A program made the position numbers and the translations under genes. The notes under the pieces are model-generated. The model saw nothing but the letters and a program-made list of their open reading frames with translations, was not told the DNA's origin and did not search any database. This document shows positions 8,524 through 16,478 of a DNA stretch of 17,639 bases, piece by piece; the first letter of the stretch is position 1; every line of letters starts with the position of its first letter. Source of the stretch: an uncultured Lachnospiraceae bacterium (GTDB lineage Bacteria; Bacillota; Clostridia; Lachnospirales; Lachnospiraceae); NCBI GenBank assembly GCA_910588565.1, contig CAJUPF010000063.1:1-17639 (forward strand). The letters are read 5' to 3'.

Positions 8524-9786
8524 TTACCCGCCCCCATTTCCATATCTTACGTTCTCATACTTCAAATGAAGCTCCTGCATTACCGCATCTTCTGCAAGTC
8601 CTGCTTTTTCCTCGATCTCCGCTGGAGATTCCCAAGGCTCTGGCTTATCCTTCCTATATGTTTGGATCATCCTCCGATACGTTCGCCGGACGCCCGTTCC
8701 ATTCCTTCTTCTGCGTATCCGTCTTAGCTTCAGCGATTCCATCACGTCATCCTCTTCTGTCAAAATTTCCTCCACCAAATCCCCATTTTCATCATGCGAA
8801 GCCCGAAACTCTGCAAACACCGCCCGAATCCCATGCCAGGCCAGGATCGACAAAACTCCGACACAAACTGCCGCCAGCAAATCATACATCCACTCCACCC
8901 ATTCCGGCGCTTCTTTTATGGGTCCGGCCAGTTCTTCCATCAGCTGCATATCCCATCCGCCGTCTCCCTCTTCGTTCTGTTCTGCCTCCAGTTCCAACAC
9001 CAGCTCAGGCTTCTGGCGCTGCGCCAGCCAGGATCGGATATCCAGATACTTTCTCTGTTTTAAGAGAAGAATTCCTGGCAGCATTCCAACGATTAGCAGG
9101 GATACAAATACAAGCATCATCCCTCTCCCAATCCCATAAATCCGGCTTTTCGGCACACCTGCCACATGCCTGTGCAAAGATAAATACCGTTCCGTTTTAT
9201 CCAGATACACAGACACTGCCAGCAAAATTACATACACCGCCGTACAAGCCACTGCCTGATTACAAAGCGATGGATTGACAAAGAAAATGCCCATCTCATA
9301 GACCACCCAAAACCAGCACAGCAAAAACAGATGCGGCCTGTCCCAAAAATTCTGATTCTGCCGGAAAAATACTGCAAAAGTAACCTCCTCCCGATCTCCT
9401 GGCAGACAGGACAGAAATTCCTCCTGCTGCCGCATCCGATCGGAAAACTGTCCCACGCACAAACCAACCGTTTCCATCAGAAGAACAACGACATATCCCC
9501 AAAACAACTGATCTTCCATCCGATATGATCCCAGCCCATATGCAGTTATCCCGGTTCCGCAAAACACCGCCATACATACCAGAAGATAGGAAAAAAGCCC
9601 CTTACACCTGCGAATCCCAAAATCCGTAACAACCACTGGAACAAAAATCAGCAGGCTTTTGAAAAACAAAGCCCAAAATGAGATTTCTCCATCCCGTATG
9701 GGCATTGCATACACCGCCGGAATCACAGACGCCAAAAGAATTGTTTTATGCAGCCATCTATTGATTTTCAATATTCTGCTTCTCAT
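8524..9786 (-). CDS. Polytopic membrane protein with DUF4129-like C-terminal tail
   Basis: A 420-residue membrane protein, the third gene of the MoxR unit. About eight hydrophobic segments are visible (near residues 13-28, 36-56, 62-80, 94-111, 152-171, 176-194, 222-242 and 301-321). A polar, acidic loop lies at about 245-295. The cytosolic tail at 350-420 is basic and then carries the ESPAEIEEKAG ... LKYENVRYG pattern typical of DUF4129 tails in transglutaminase-like membrane proteins. The loop where such relatives hold a transglutaminase core has no Cys-His-Asp signature, so only the membrane scaffold is present. I chose ATG 9786, because it overlaps the DUF58 stop as ATGA and has AGAGG seven bases upstream; ATG 9807 lacks spacing. 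No biochemical function is known to me. Confidence 0.75.
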   Translation of the reverse strand: MRSRILKINRWLHKTILLASVIPAVYAMPIRDGEISFWALFFKSLLIFVPVVVTDFGIRRCKGLFSYLLVCMAVFCGTGITAYGLGSYRMEDQLFWGYVVVLLMETVGLCVGQFSDRMRQQEEFLSCLPGDREEVTFAVFFRQNQNFWDRPHLFLLCWFWVVYEMGIFFVNPSLCNQAVACTAVYVILLAVSVYLDKTERYLSLHRHVAGVPKSRIYGIGRGMMLVFVSLLIVGMLPGILLLKQRKYLDIRSWLAQRQKPELVLELEAEQNEEGDGGWDMQLMEELAGPIKEAPEWVEWMYDLLAAVCVGVLSILAWHGIRAVFAEFRASHDENGDLVEEILTEEDDVMESLKLRRIRRRRNGTGVRRTYRRMIQTYRKDKPEPWESPAEIEEKAGLAEDAVMQELHLKYENVRYGNGGG

Positions 9787-10949
9787 TCCCATACCTCTCT
9801 TACACATAGCTTCAGATTGCTTCTGCCTCCCTTTGGAACATGCGTATCCGCTTTTCTTTTCAGGTAAATCCAGATTCCAGAATCCTCCTGTCCCAGAAAA
9901 TCTTCCATGAATTTCTGGTTTTTCAATTCTGTTGTAATAAATAAAAACACGGTATCCCGTAATTTTTTCCCGGATTCTAATAAAGAAGCAAACGTGTGAT
10001 TTCCCTCGTATATTTCACAGACTGCCAGGTTCCGCTGGATTCTTACTGACTGCATCCGCCCTGCCGCCGGAAGAATCACAGCCGCTTCTCCATTTTCTCC
10101 ATTTATTGCAAGCCCGGTTTCCATCCCGGCCGCAAGCAATTTTCCGGCAAGAGAGGATGCAATGGAAATTCCCTCTTCCATCAGCATTTCCTGGCCTGTT
10201 ACCGAAGGATTTTCCACATCCAGATAAATCATAAATTTTCCGCGCAGGCTCGAATCATACGTATTGACCATCAGATTTCCTGTTTTCGCAGTAGCGTTCC
10301 AGTTGATTGTTTTCCTGGCATCCTGCGGCGTATATTCCCGTATTCCCTGGAACGCAAAGTAATCTTCACAGAGATGTTTCCTGGCCTGCTGCTCGCCCAG
10401 CATATGCATGGAAACAGACAAAATATCCTGCACCGCGGTCTGCCTGGGACAGACATACAGCTCTGGCATATAGGAAAGAGTTTCCCCATTTCCGCCGGAT
10501 GGTGCCTTTGCCCCAGAAGGTATCGAGATATCCCCAAACAGAATCTCTTTCGTATACTGCTCCTGATACAGCAGAGAGGATGCCAGGATTTCCACCTGTT
10601 TGATTTGATACAAGCCCCGTTTTTCACAGGTAAACGTAATCTCCCTTGTAATTTTCTGCATACCCAGAACCGCAAAAATATCCCGTTTATAAATATGATC
10701 ACTGACACTGGCATTTTCCGCATCCTGGATCTGAAGTCCTTTTTTCAGGGAAAAACGCACTTCAATCACAGGAACCGGAAGTTTTTTGCGGTTTTCAATC
10801 ACCTCTGTCAGCTTTGCCGTATCCCCGGCACGAACCATATCGCCAGAAAACGAAATGGACACAGACAGTCCCTTATCCCAATAATAGCGGTAAACCACAA
10901 TCCAGGCGGCGCAGACAAGAAACAAACCTGCAGCTATCACAAGAATCAT
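9783..10949 (-). CDS. DUF58 domain protein, membrane-anchored
   Basis: A 388-residue protein with an N-terminal hydrophobic anchor (about residues 2-20), an Ig/arrestin-like stretch with paired cell-surface style strands (about 28-150) and a DUF58 core. The hallmark at about 201-230 reads GIREYTPQDARKTINWNATAK, followed by a VWA-like beginning FMIYLDVENPS at about 239-249. DUF58 proteins are regularly encoded next to MoxR ATPases and are thought to be their partners or clients in envelope-related assembly. It overlaps moxR upstream and the DUF4129-like gene downstream, each by 4 bases (ATGA), which implies coupled translation in fixed ratio. Most relatives have two N-terminal membrane helices; I see one clear one. 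Confidence 0.9.
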   Translation of the reverse strand: MILVIAAGLFLVCAAWIVVYRYYWDKGLSVSISFSGDMVRAGDTAKLTEVIENRKKLPVPVIEVRFSLKKGLQIQDAENASVSDHIYKRDIFAVLGMQKITREITFTCEKRGLYQIKQVEILASSLLYQEQYTKEILFGDISIPSGAKAPSGGNGETLSYMPELYVCPRQTAVQDILSVSMHMLGEQQARKHLCEDYFAFQGIREYTPQDARKTINWNATAKTGNLMVNTYDSSLRGKFMIYLDVENPSVTGQEMLMEEGISIASSLAGKLLAAGMETGLAINGENGEAAVILPAAGRMQSVRIQRNLAVCEIYEGNHTFASLLESGKKLRDTVFLFITTELKNQKFMEDFLGQEDSGIWIYLKRKADTHVPKGGRSNLKLCVREVWE

Positions 10950-11881
10950 CGGCTCCAGTCCTCCGTGGGAAGGGCAACTTCTGACAAAAGCGCACGTATC
11001 ACTTCCCGTTTCCGGCGCTCATCTTCCATCGGCGCAATCATACGATGACAGAGCACAGGCAGCGCAACCGCCTTGATATCCTCCGGTACCACATAACTGC
11101 GGCCGCAGACCAGCGCATAGCCCTGTGCGGCCCGAAGCAATGCCAGCGTTCCCCTGGGGCTTACGCCGGATAATTCTCCTGCGCCCCGCGTCCTGGTCGC
11201 CTGCGCCAGATTTACCATATAATCCCGCAAATCCGCATGGACATAAATCTGTCTGCAGGATTTCTGCAGATTTTCAATATCCTTAGGACCGCAGACTGGC
11301 TGTATCTGCTCGATCGGTTCTTCTGTTATAAACCGATCCAGCATCTGCCGTTCCTGTGGCACAGTAAGCCCACCCATTGGAATTTTCATCATAAAACGGT
11401 CTAACTGCGCTTCCGGAAGAGGATAGCAGCCCAGCGTTTCAATCGGATTTTCCGTAGCAATTACAAAAAACACCGATTCCAGCGCCCTTGTCACCCCGTC
11501 TGCAGTCACCTGCTTTTCACCCATACACTCTAACAGGCTTGACTGGGTTCTTGGCGCGGCACGGTTAATTTCATCCGCCAGCAGAATATTTGTAAAAACC
11601 GGGCCTTCTTTAAAAACAAATTCACCTTTGCCCTGATGAAAAAAGGAAAGCCCGGTCACATCGCCTGGCAGTAAATCCGGCGTAAACTGAATCCGTTCAA
11701 ACGTCAAATCCATTGATTTTGCCAATGCTTTTGCGAGCATGGTTTTTCCGGTTCCCGGCATATCCTCTAATAAGACGTGGCCTCCCGCGGCAAGGGATGC
11801 CAAAAGCAGATGAACGACCTCCTCTTTTCCTATTATTACTTTTGAAATATTTTCTTTTATATTCCAAATCATATCTTTCAT
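10946..11881 (-). CDS. MoxR family AAA+ ATPase
   Basis: A 311-residue MoxR-type AAA+ ATPase, a cytoplasmic chaperone-like motor that acts on VWA/DUF58 partners. Walker A is GTGKT at 43-47, Walker B is LLADE at 100-104 followed by the MoxR-typical INRAAPRTQSSLLE, sensor 1 is ATENP at 142-146, the arginine-containing LPEAQLDRF is at 155-163, and sensor 2 is SPRG at 241-244. Length and motif order are normal for the family. AAAGGA stands about 10 bases before the ATG. Upstream, 71 bases separate it from the kinase gene with no terminator visible, so it may be read from the kinase promoter or from an unseen one of its own. The substrate process is unknown here. Confidence 0.95.
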   Translation of the reverse strand: MKDMIWNIKENISKVIIGKEEVVHLLLASLAAGGHVLLEDMPGTGKTMLAKALAKSMDLTFERIQFTPDLLPGDVTGLSFFHQGKGEFVFKEGPVFTNILLADEINRAAPRTQSSLLECMGEKQVTADGVTRALESVFFVIATENPIETLGCYPLPEAQLDRFMMKIPMGGLTVPQERQMLDRFITEEPIEQIQPVCGPKDIENLQKSCRQIYVHADLRDYMVNLAQATRTRGAGELSGVSPRGTLALLRAAQGYALVCGRSYVVPEDIKAVALPVLCHRMIAPMEDERRKREVIRALLSEVALPTEDWSR

Positions 11882-11952
11882 CTTGTCTGATTCCTTTCCT
11901 GAGTTCTTTCTGACAGACCTTGATTAATCTTCTCGTTATTTTACAGTAAAAA

Positions 11953-12921
11953 TCACTTACTCTGGCATTCACACAGCCAGCGGTACCGCCTCATGGGCTC
12001 TTCCAGTGAATGTATGCCTTCCACTGCCCCGGCGCACTCCACCGAACAGGAGGCAGCGGCACAGGCAAAACGGCCGCATTCCTGTAACGGCATGTCCTGC
12101 GAAAGCGCCCATAAAAATCCAGCCGCAAAACAATCTCCGGCTCCGGTTGTATCCACAGGATGCGCAATGGGATATGCCGGTATCAGATACCGTTCCTGCT
12201 TTGTACGGATTAGACAGCCGTTTTTTCCGCGTTTTATAACAGCACAGGAAACGCCTGACTGAATCATGCGTTCTGCATTACGATCCGGATCAGATTCTCC
12301 TGTAAGCTTCTCGATCTCCGTTTCATTCGGCAGCAGATAGTCTATGTATGGAAGCAGATGGTTTAAGTCTACTAAGCGTTCTCCCTGTTTGGGGGTTGTA
12401 AGATCCGCCAGAAGGATTCTTCCCGTTCTGGATTTGATGCGTCTGAATATACGCTCCATTGCCGGAATATCCAGCAATGATGAAACAAACATGCTTGCAA
12501 AACTGACGATATCCGCCGCCGCGTCCAGATAAGGTTCCACATCCTTTTCCGTAAGCGTCCTCAGGCTTCCCTTTGGATTGGTCAGAAAATGCCGCTCCCC
12601 TGTTTTATCAATCAGGACAATATTGATCCCTGTTTCAAGCCCTGGCTCCACCCTCACACTGCCCGTCTGTATCCCATGATCTTTCAGATATTCCAAAACC
12701 CGCGTCCCCGCTTTATCATCCCCAACTTTTGAGATCAGCTCTACCCGCTTTCCCATTTTCGCAAGAGCCGCCGCCTCATTCTGGGCGTCGCCGCCAAACG
12801 AAAGCGTTATAAACTCCATTGGCTGCGTCCCCTGCCAAAACAGCTCTTCACGCACCGGGCCCGCCAGCACATCCAAAATGGCAGCTCCAATAATGGATAT
12901 CTCTTTTCCCTCTGTACGCAT
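11953..12921 (-). CDS. PfkB family carbohydrate/nucleoside kinase
   Basis: A cytoplasmic ATP-dependent kinase of the ribokinase/PfkB superfamily, which phosphorylates a sugar or nucleoside hydroxyl. The 322-residue product shows the first PfkB signature around residues 42-66 (FGGDAQNEAAALAKMG then ISKVGDD) and the second at 257-270 (DTTGAGDCFAAGF), with Asp263 as the expected catalytic base. LLPNETEIEKLTG at about 196-208 is also typical. I chose ATG 12921, which has GGGAG seven bases upstream; the longer reading begins with TTG at 12948 and lacks support. Substrate (fructose, ribose, adenosine or other) cannot be decided, and there is no sugar transporter nearby. Expression is probably from the promoter at 13383, across the broken exonuclease gene. 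Confidence 0.9.
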   Translation of the reverse strand: MRTEGKEISIIGAAILDVLAGPVREELFWQGTQPMEFITLSFGGDAQNEAAALAKMGKRVELISKVGDDKAGTRVLEYLKDHGIQTGSVRVEPGLETGINIVLIDKTGERHFLTNPKGSLRTLTEKDVEPYLDAAADIVSFASMFVSSLLDIPAMERIFRRIKSRTGRILLADLTTPKQGERLVDLNHLLPYIDYLLPNETEIEKLTGESDPDRNAERMIQSGVSCAVIKRGKNGCLIRTKQERYLIPAYPIAHPVDTTGAGDCFAAGFLWALSQDMPLQECGRFACAAASCSVECAGAVEGIHSLEEPMRRYRWLCECQSK

Positions 12922-12959
12922 ACTTCTTCTCCCTTCTAAGATAGGCAAACTGATAACAA

Positions 12960-13270
12960 TTAGATTTTCATGTTATCCGAGATACAGGCAATATCATATG
13001 CCCTGATCTCATGTCCCAGCAATTGCATAATTTCCAATTCATCCCGCGCATCCAAAACAGCATTATGTGTTTCCTGTTCGTTATATGGACAGCTTCTGCA
13101 TCCGGCCGTAATTCTAATGAATACATGCCGCCCACTCTGTATTCCGGATCTATAATGTAATATACAGAATCTATTTTTTTCCTGGTTTTTGCGTCAGCAA
13201 TTACGACGCCTATCGACATAACCTTATCATGCCAGTTTGTCTCCGTATCAATTACCGCAAATTTCTCCAT
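12960..13270 (-). pseudogene. DEDDh 3'-5' exonuclease, internally deleted and frameshifted
   Basis: The first part (ATG 13270, with AAAGGA six bases before it) reads MEKFAVIDTETNW, the D-x-E-T motif I of DEDD exonucleases, and remains family-like to about VGGMYS. After that the frame loses all resemblance and stops at 12968. In another frame the end of the same family reappears: ETHNAVLDARDELEIMQLLGHEI, with the H-x(4)-D motif III, running to a TAA at 12960. The junction lies between about 13080 and 13120. The middle of the domain, with motif II, is absent: relatives are, from memory, about twice as long. The product cannot be an active exonuclease. Its promoter and ribosome-binding site look intact, so the remnant may now act as a leader for the kinase gene. 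Confidence 0.8.
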
Positions 13271-13382
13271 TATAGTTCCTTTCTTTTTGTAGTCCTCGTC
13301 CGTTGCTTCCAGCTTAAAAATTATGGGCGAAATCCATCATTGCAGCTGCAGATAACAGCCCACGTTTACACTTTACGGCACA

Positions 13383-13391
13383 ATTATAACA
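13383..13391 (-). promoter_or_regulatory. Extended -10 promoter for the exonuclease remnant and kinase
   Basis: The minus strand reads TGTTATAAT, a perfect TATAAT with the TGn extension, and there is no clear -35. Transcription would start near 13376, about 105 bases before the exonuclease ATG. Confidence 0.45.
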
Positions 13392-13512
13392 TACAATCCT
13401 CTGATTTAATAGAACACTCCCCAAATTTAAACAACTCCTGCCAGCCATTATATATCTATTCAAGAATCCCCCATACTTTATATAAAATTTATTATTTTTA
13501 TCCATAGTTCCA

Positions 13513-13521
13513 TGCTATAAT
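13513..13521 (+). promoter_or_regulatory. Extended -10 promoter for the SDR gene
   Basis: The plus strand reads TGCTATAAT, a perfect -10 with TGn extension. The -35 region is AT-rich without a good hexamer. The start would be near 13528, about 83 bases before the ATG at 13611. Confidence 0.5.
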
Positions 13522-13610
13522 AACCAATAGTAATAAACGAAAACAAGCTGCCACATGATATGGACAGCCAAAAAATTTATCAAACTTTAACAAACCAAGG
13601 AGGTAAGAAC

Positions 13611-14375
13611 ATGGGAAGACTTGACGGAAAAGTCGCAGTTATTACAGGAGGCAACTCAGGAATCGGCGCCTGCGCAGCCGAGCTTTTTGCAAAAGAGGGA
13701 GCAAAGGTGGTAATTTCAGCACGAAGAGCAGAACAGTTAGAAGCTGTAGCAGATAAAATTAAAGCAGCAGGCGGAGAAGCCCTTGCAGTGCCCTGCGATA
13801 TTTCTGATAAAGAGCAATGCAGAGCCGTTATTGAAAAGGCAGTGGCGGCATACGGCTCCATTGATATACTGATCAACAATGCCGGCGTCGTAGACAATGG
13901 AATCGAAGCCATTGAAAAAGTAACGGACAAGACCATAGATACCCTGATTGACATCAATACAAAGGGCACGCTTTACATTACAAGAGAAGCCGCAAAAATT
14001 ATGGTTGAGAAAAAATCCGGTTCTATTGTAAATGTTTCAAGTGTGGCAGGCTATACTGGCGGCGGCGGAGTTGCCTATGTGGCCAGCAAAGCGGCCGTAA
14101 TCGGGATGACCAAAAATATCGCCATGCGCTGCGCCAGCGTAAATGTACGCTGTAATGCACTGTGTCCGGGAAGCGTCGTAACTCCGATGACCATGGGTAT
14201 GAAAAAAGAAGAGCTGGACCCGGATATGATGGGAGCAATGGCAAAACATGCCGATTTATCACTGCCGGTATGTATGCCGCAGGAAGTTGCCAATGCCATC
14301 CTGTTTCTTGCAGGCGATGAATCTTCTGCAATTACCGGCCAGGTTATTGTTATTGACCATGGCGCCGACCTGTAA
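13611..14375 (+). CDS. Short-chain dehydrogenase/reductase (classical SDR)
   Basis: A 254-residue cytoplasmic NAD(P)-dependent oxidoreductase of classical SDR length. Visible are the cofactor loop TGGNSGIG at 12-19, NNAG at 89-92, the structural Asn116, and the catalytic Ser143, Tyr156 and Lys160 (YVASK). Arg38 and Arg39 after the second strand suggest NADP(H) preference (inference). ATG 13611 is chosen because AGGAGG lies seven bases upstream and the protein begins in family style (MGRLDGKVAVITGG); the 17-residue extension to 13560 has no support. The substrate cannot be read from sequence: ketoacyl, sugar alcohol or steroid/bile-acid reductases all share this scaffold. It appears to be a single-gene unit with its own promoter and a hairpin after it. 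Confidence 0.92.
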   Translation: MGRLDGKVAVITGGNSGIGACAAELFAKEGAKVVISARRAEQLEAVADKIKAAGGEALAVPCDISDKEQCRAVIEKAVAAYGSIDILINNAGVVDNGIEAIEKVTDKTIDTLIDINTKGTLYITREAAKIMVEKKSGSIVNVSSVAGYTGGGGVAYVASKAAVIGMTKNIAMRCASVNVRCNALCPGSVVTPMTMGMKKEELDPDMMGAMAKHADLSLPVCMPQEVANAILFLAGDESSAITGQVIVIDHGADL

Positions 14376-14405
14376 GCCGCTGTTCTATAACAATTATCGC
14401 AAACA

Positions 14406-14435
14406 AGCAGGGAAAGCCACATCTGGCTCCCTGCT
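14406..14435 (+). terminator. Hairpin after the SDR gene, terminator-like without T tract
   Basis: AGCAGGG (14406-14412) pairs with CCCTGCT (14429-14435), and inside it AGCCA pairs with TGGCT around a CATC loop, leaving a small AA bulge. The structure is strong and lies 31 bases after the SDR stop. No run of T follows, so it may be a weak terminator or an mRNA 3'-end stabiliser. Confidence 0.5.
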
Positions 14436-14464
14436 ATGTAATCTTGCAGAAAAACCTTGCGTTG

Positions 14465-14494
14465 CTGACATTGGATATGAACGATAAATACAAT
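14465..14494 (+). promoter_or_regulatory. Promoter of the OLD-like ATPase gene
   Basis: CTGACA (14465-14470) and TACAAT (14489-14494) each match consensus at five of six positions and are 18 bases apart. Transcription would begin near 14501, giving a leader of about 43 bases with AAAGGAGG before the ATG. Confidence 0.55.
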
Positions 14495-14543
14495 CTGACT
14501 CCCCCATAAGCCCGTAGTACATTCAGCACCAAAGGAGGTAGCC

Positions 14544-16406
14544 ATGCAGATAAAAAGCCTTGAGATCCAGAATTTCAAATCCATCCGGAACATGCAGATT
14601 TCAGATATTGAAAATGCCTTGATTTTAGTCGGCCAGAATAATACCGGAAAGACGACTGTCTTAGATGCGGTACGGGCAGTGGGAGGCGTTTATACCATTC
14701 GCCCGGAGGATTTTAACGAAGAAGGTTCTAATATTGAGATCTCCACATCCATCGAATATACAGAAGACGACTTAAAACTTCTGCAAAAAGCAGGCCTTGT
14801 CAGCAGCTACCACAGATTTGACGCATGGCAGGAAGATTTTTGCAGAAAACTTCCTTCTTACCAGGATGGAATCTTACATTTTACGTTTGTCGCAAACTGC
14901 AGCGGAAAGATCCGGTATCAGGACACATTGAACAAGCATAACAGCTATATTCCTGAGATTCTCCCCAAAATCTACAATCTGGACACCGAACGGGATTTAA
15001 AGCAGTTAGAAGAAAACCTGATTCTGCTGCAGGAGGATGCGCTGATCAAGCAGATGCGTTCCGACTGCTGCCTGTTTGAATCATCGAAAAAATGCCAGCG
15101 CTGCTTTTCCTGTATGGGGCTTATTGAACAGAAAAAGCCGGGCGATCTCAACGCATTTGAAGCCGCAAGGCTTTTGGATTATAAATTATATCAGCTAAAC
15201 CTGGATTCTTTTGCCAAAAAAGTCAATGAAAACTTCAAAAGAAATGGCGGATTAGAAGAAATCCGTTATTCCATGAACCGGGATATGGAACGGATGCTTC
15301 AGGTGACAACGGAGATCTATCATCCCCTGCAGATGATCACGCGCCCCATCAACCGCCTTGGAAAGGGTATGCGAAGCATCTATATGCTTTCTTTGCTGGA
15401 AACGTATACCAAATCGGACGACTCTGTTCCCTGCATCATTATCGAAGAAGAACCGGAAATATTTCTTCATCCGACCCAGCAGAAGACTTCCGGGGAGATT
15501 TTGTACCGTCTTTCCAAAAAGAATCAGGTCATTTTCTCCACCCACTCACCAAATCTTCTGGCAAACTTTACCACCCGCCAGATCCGGCAGGTCACTCTGG
15601 ACGAAAAAGGCTATTCCACAATCCGGGAAAAAACGGATATCAGCGTGATTTTAAATGATCTAGGCTATACCGCCAGTGACTTAATGCACGTGAACTTTGT
15701 ATTTATCGTGGAAGGAAAGCAGGACAAATCCAGGCTCCCGCTTCTGCTGGAAAAATACTATTCAGAAACTTTTGACGAAGATGGAAATCTCTTCCGGATC
15801 GCAATTTTAACCACCAACAGCTGCACCAATATCCGAACGTATGCCAATCTGAAATATATGAACCAGATCTATCTGAAAAACCAGTTTATGATGATTCGGG
15901 ACGGCGATGGAAAAAATCCCAAAAAGTTAAAGCGTCAGCTGTGCAAATATTACAAAGAACGAAATTTACAGGATGTAGACACGCTCCCACGGGTAACCAA
16001 AAAAAATGTACTGATTCTCAAATACTACTCGTTTGAAAATTATTTTTTGAATCCAAATATTATGGCACAGCTTGGAATCGTAGAATCGGAAGAAGCTTTT
16101 TATGAAATTTTCCTGGAAAAATGGAACGCTTATTTTTACAGGCTAAACAGCGGCCGTCATCTGACCGAAGTAATCGGGCAGAATTTCAAAACCGTAGAAG
16201 ATGTTAAGTTACATATGGAAGCCATTAAGCGCTATCTCAGAGGGCATAATCTCTTTGACACGTACTACGGCAGATACCGCAAACAGGAAACGGAAGTCCT
16301 GCAGGCCTATATCGATCTGGCGCCCCGGAAAGAATTTGCCGACATCTTAGACGCCATCGATAATTTTGTCTATTTTGAGAGCCGGAGGAAATTAACGCAT
16401 GAATAA
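14544..16406 (+). CDS. OLD-like ATP-dependent nuclease: ABC-type ATPase plus TOPRIM domain
   Basis: A 620-residue protein joining an SMC/RecF-type ATPase to a TOPRIM nuclease-like domain, as in OLD family proteins, whose known members cut DNA and several of which act in phage defence. Walker A is GQNNTGKTT at 30-38, a degenerate signature GKGMRS lies at 273-278, Walker B IIIEEEPE is at 298-305, and the H-loop STHSP is at 332-336. The TOPRIM part shows IVEGKQD at 388-394 and RDGDG at 452-456, the metal-binding E and D-x-D positions. A cysteine cluster (C175, C176, C184, C187, C190) sits in the ATPase arm and could bind zinc. The ribosome-binding site is excellent (AGGAGG, five bases from ATG). 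No UvrD-like helicase follows, so this is not a Gabija pair. The YYSFENYFL segment also recalls DUF4435 proteins; the cellular role is open. Confidence 0.85.
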   Translation: MQIKSLEIQNFKSIRNMQISDIENALILVGQNNTGKTTVLDAVRAVGGVYTIRPEDFNEEGSNIEISTSIEYTEDDLKLLQKAGLVSSYHRFDAWQEDFCRKLPSYQDGILHFTFVANCSGKIRYQDTLNKHNSYIPEILPKIYNLDTERDLKQLEENLILLQEDALIKQMRSDCCLFESSKKCQRCFSCMGLIEQKKPGDLNAFEAARLLDYKLYQLNLDSFAKKVNENFKRNGGLEEIRYSMNRDMERMLQVTTEIYHPLQMITRPINRLGKGMRSIYMLSLLETYTKSDDSVPCIIIEEEPEIFLHPTQQKTSGEILYRLSKKNQVIFSTHSPNLLANFTTRQIRQVTLDEKGYSTIREKTDISVILNDLGYTASDLMHVNFVFIVEGKQDKSRLPLLLEKYYSETFDEDGNLFRIAILTTNSCTNIRTYANLKYMNQIYLKNQFMMIRDGDGKNPKKLKRQLCKYYKERNLQDVDTLPRVTKKNVLILKYYSFENYFLNPNIMAQLGIVESEEAFYEIFLEKWNAYFYRLNSGRHLTEVIGQNFKTVEDVKLHMEAIKRYLRGHNLFDTYYGRYRKQETEVLQAYIDLAPRKEFADILDAIDNFVYFESRRKLTHE

Positions 16407-16407
16407 C

Positions 16408-16478
16408 GCCAGTAAAATGCCAAAAGTCCGTATAGGCAAAACTCCATTGTCCCGACTGGCTTCTGGCATTTTCTTCTG
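16408..16478 (+). terminator. Terminator-like structure just after the OLD-like gene
   Basis: AAAATGCCA (16414-16422) pairs with TGGCATTTT (16464-16472), followed by a T-rich tail. Inner pairs AA/TT and GTC/GAC shorten the effective loop. A second pair of arms, GCCAGT (16408-16413) and ACTGGC (16455-16460), cannot nest with the first. The gene's stop codon ends at 16406, so the structure starts at once. Confidence 0.5.

Larger units (their letters stand above)
13271..13610. other. Divergent intergenic region between the exonuclease remnant and the SDR gene
   Basis: This 340-base AT-rich stretch separates two oppositely directed units and holds back-to-back promoter candidates about 125 bases apart. 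A 63-codon minus-strand ORF at 13314-13505 lacks a ribosome-binding site and family resemblance, so I do not call it a gene. Confidence 0.6.

Noticed and set aside
8433..9278. A 281-codon open frame on the plus strand.
   Set aside because: It lies antisense to the DUF4129-like gene, is proline- and serine-rich without family character, and lacks a ribosome-binding site.
13314..13505. A 63-codon minus-strand ORF with a CYNC motif in the divergent region.
   Set aside because: No ribosome-binding site, no recognisable family, and a perfect extended -10 promoter lies inside it.
14075..14593. A 172-codon open frame on the minus strand.
   Set aside because: It overlaps the SDR gene and the start of the OLD-like gene in antisense, and both of those have complete family motifs.
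14544..16406. PARIS-type defence (ATPase plus DUF4435 nuclease).
   Set aside because: Some C-terminal similarity in style exists (YYSFENYFL), but the two parts are one chain and the TOPRIM motif IVEGKQD fits OLD at least as well; kept only as an alternative.
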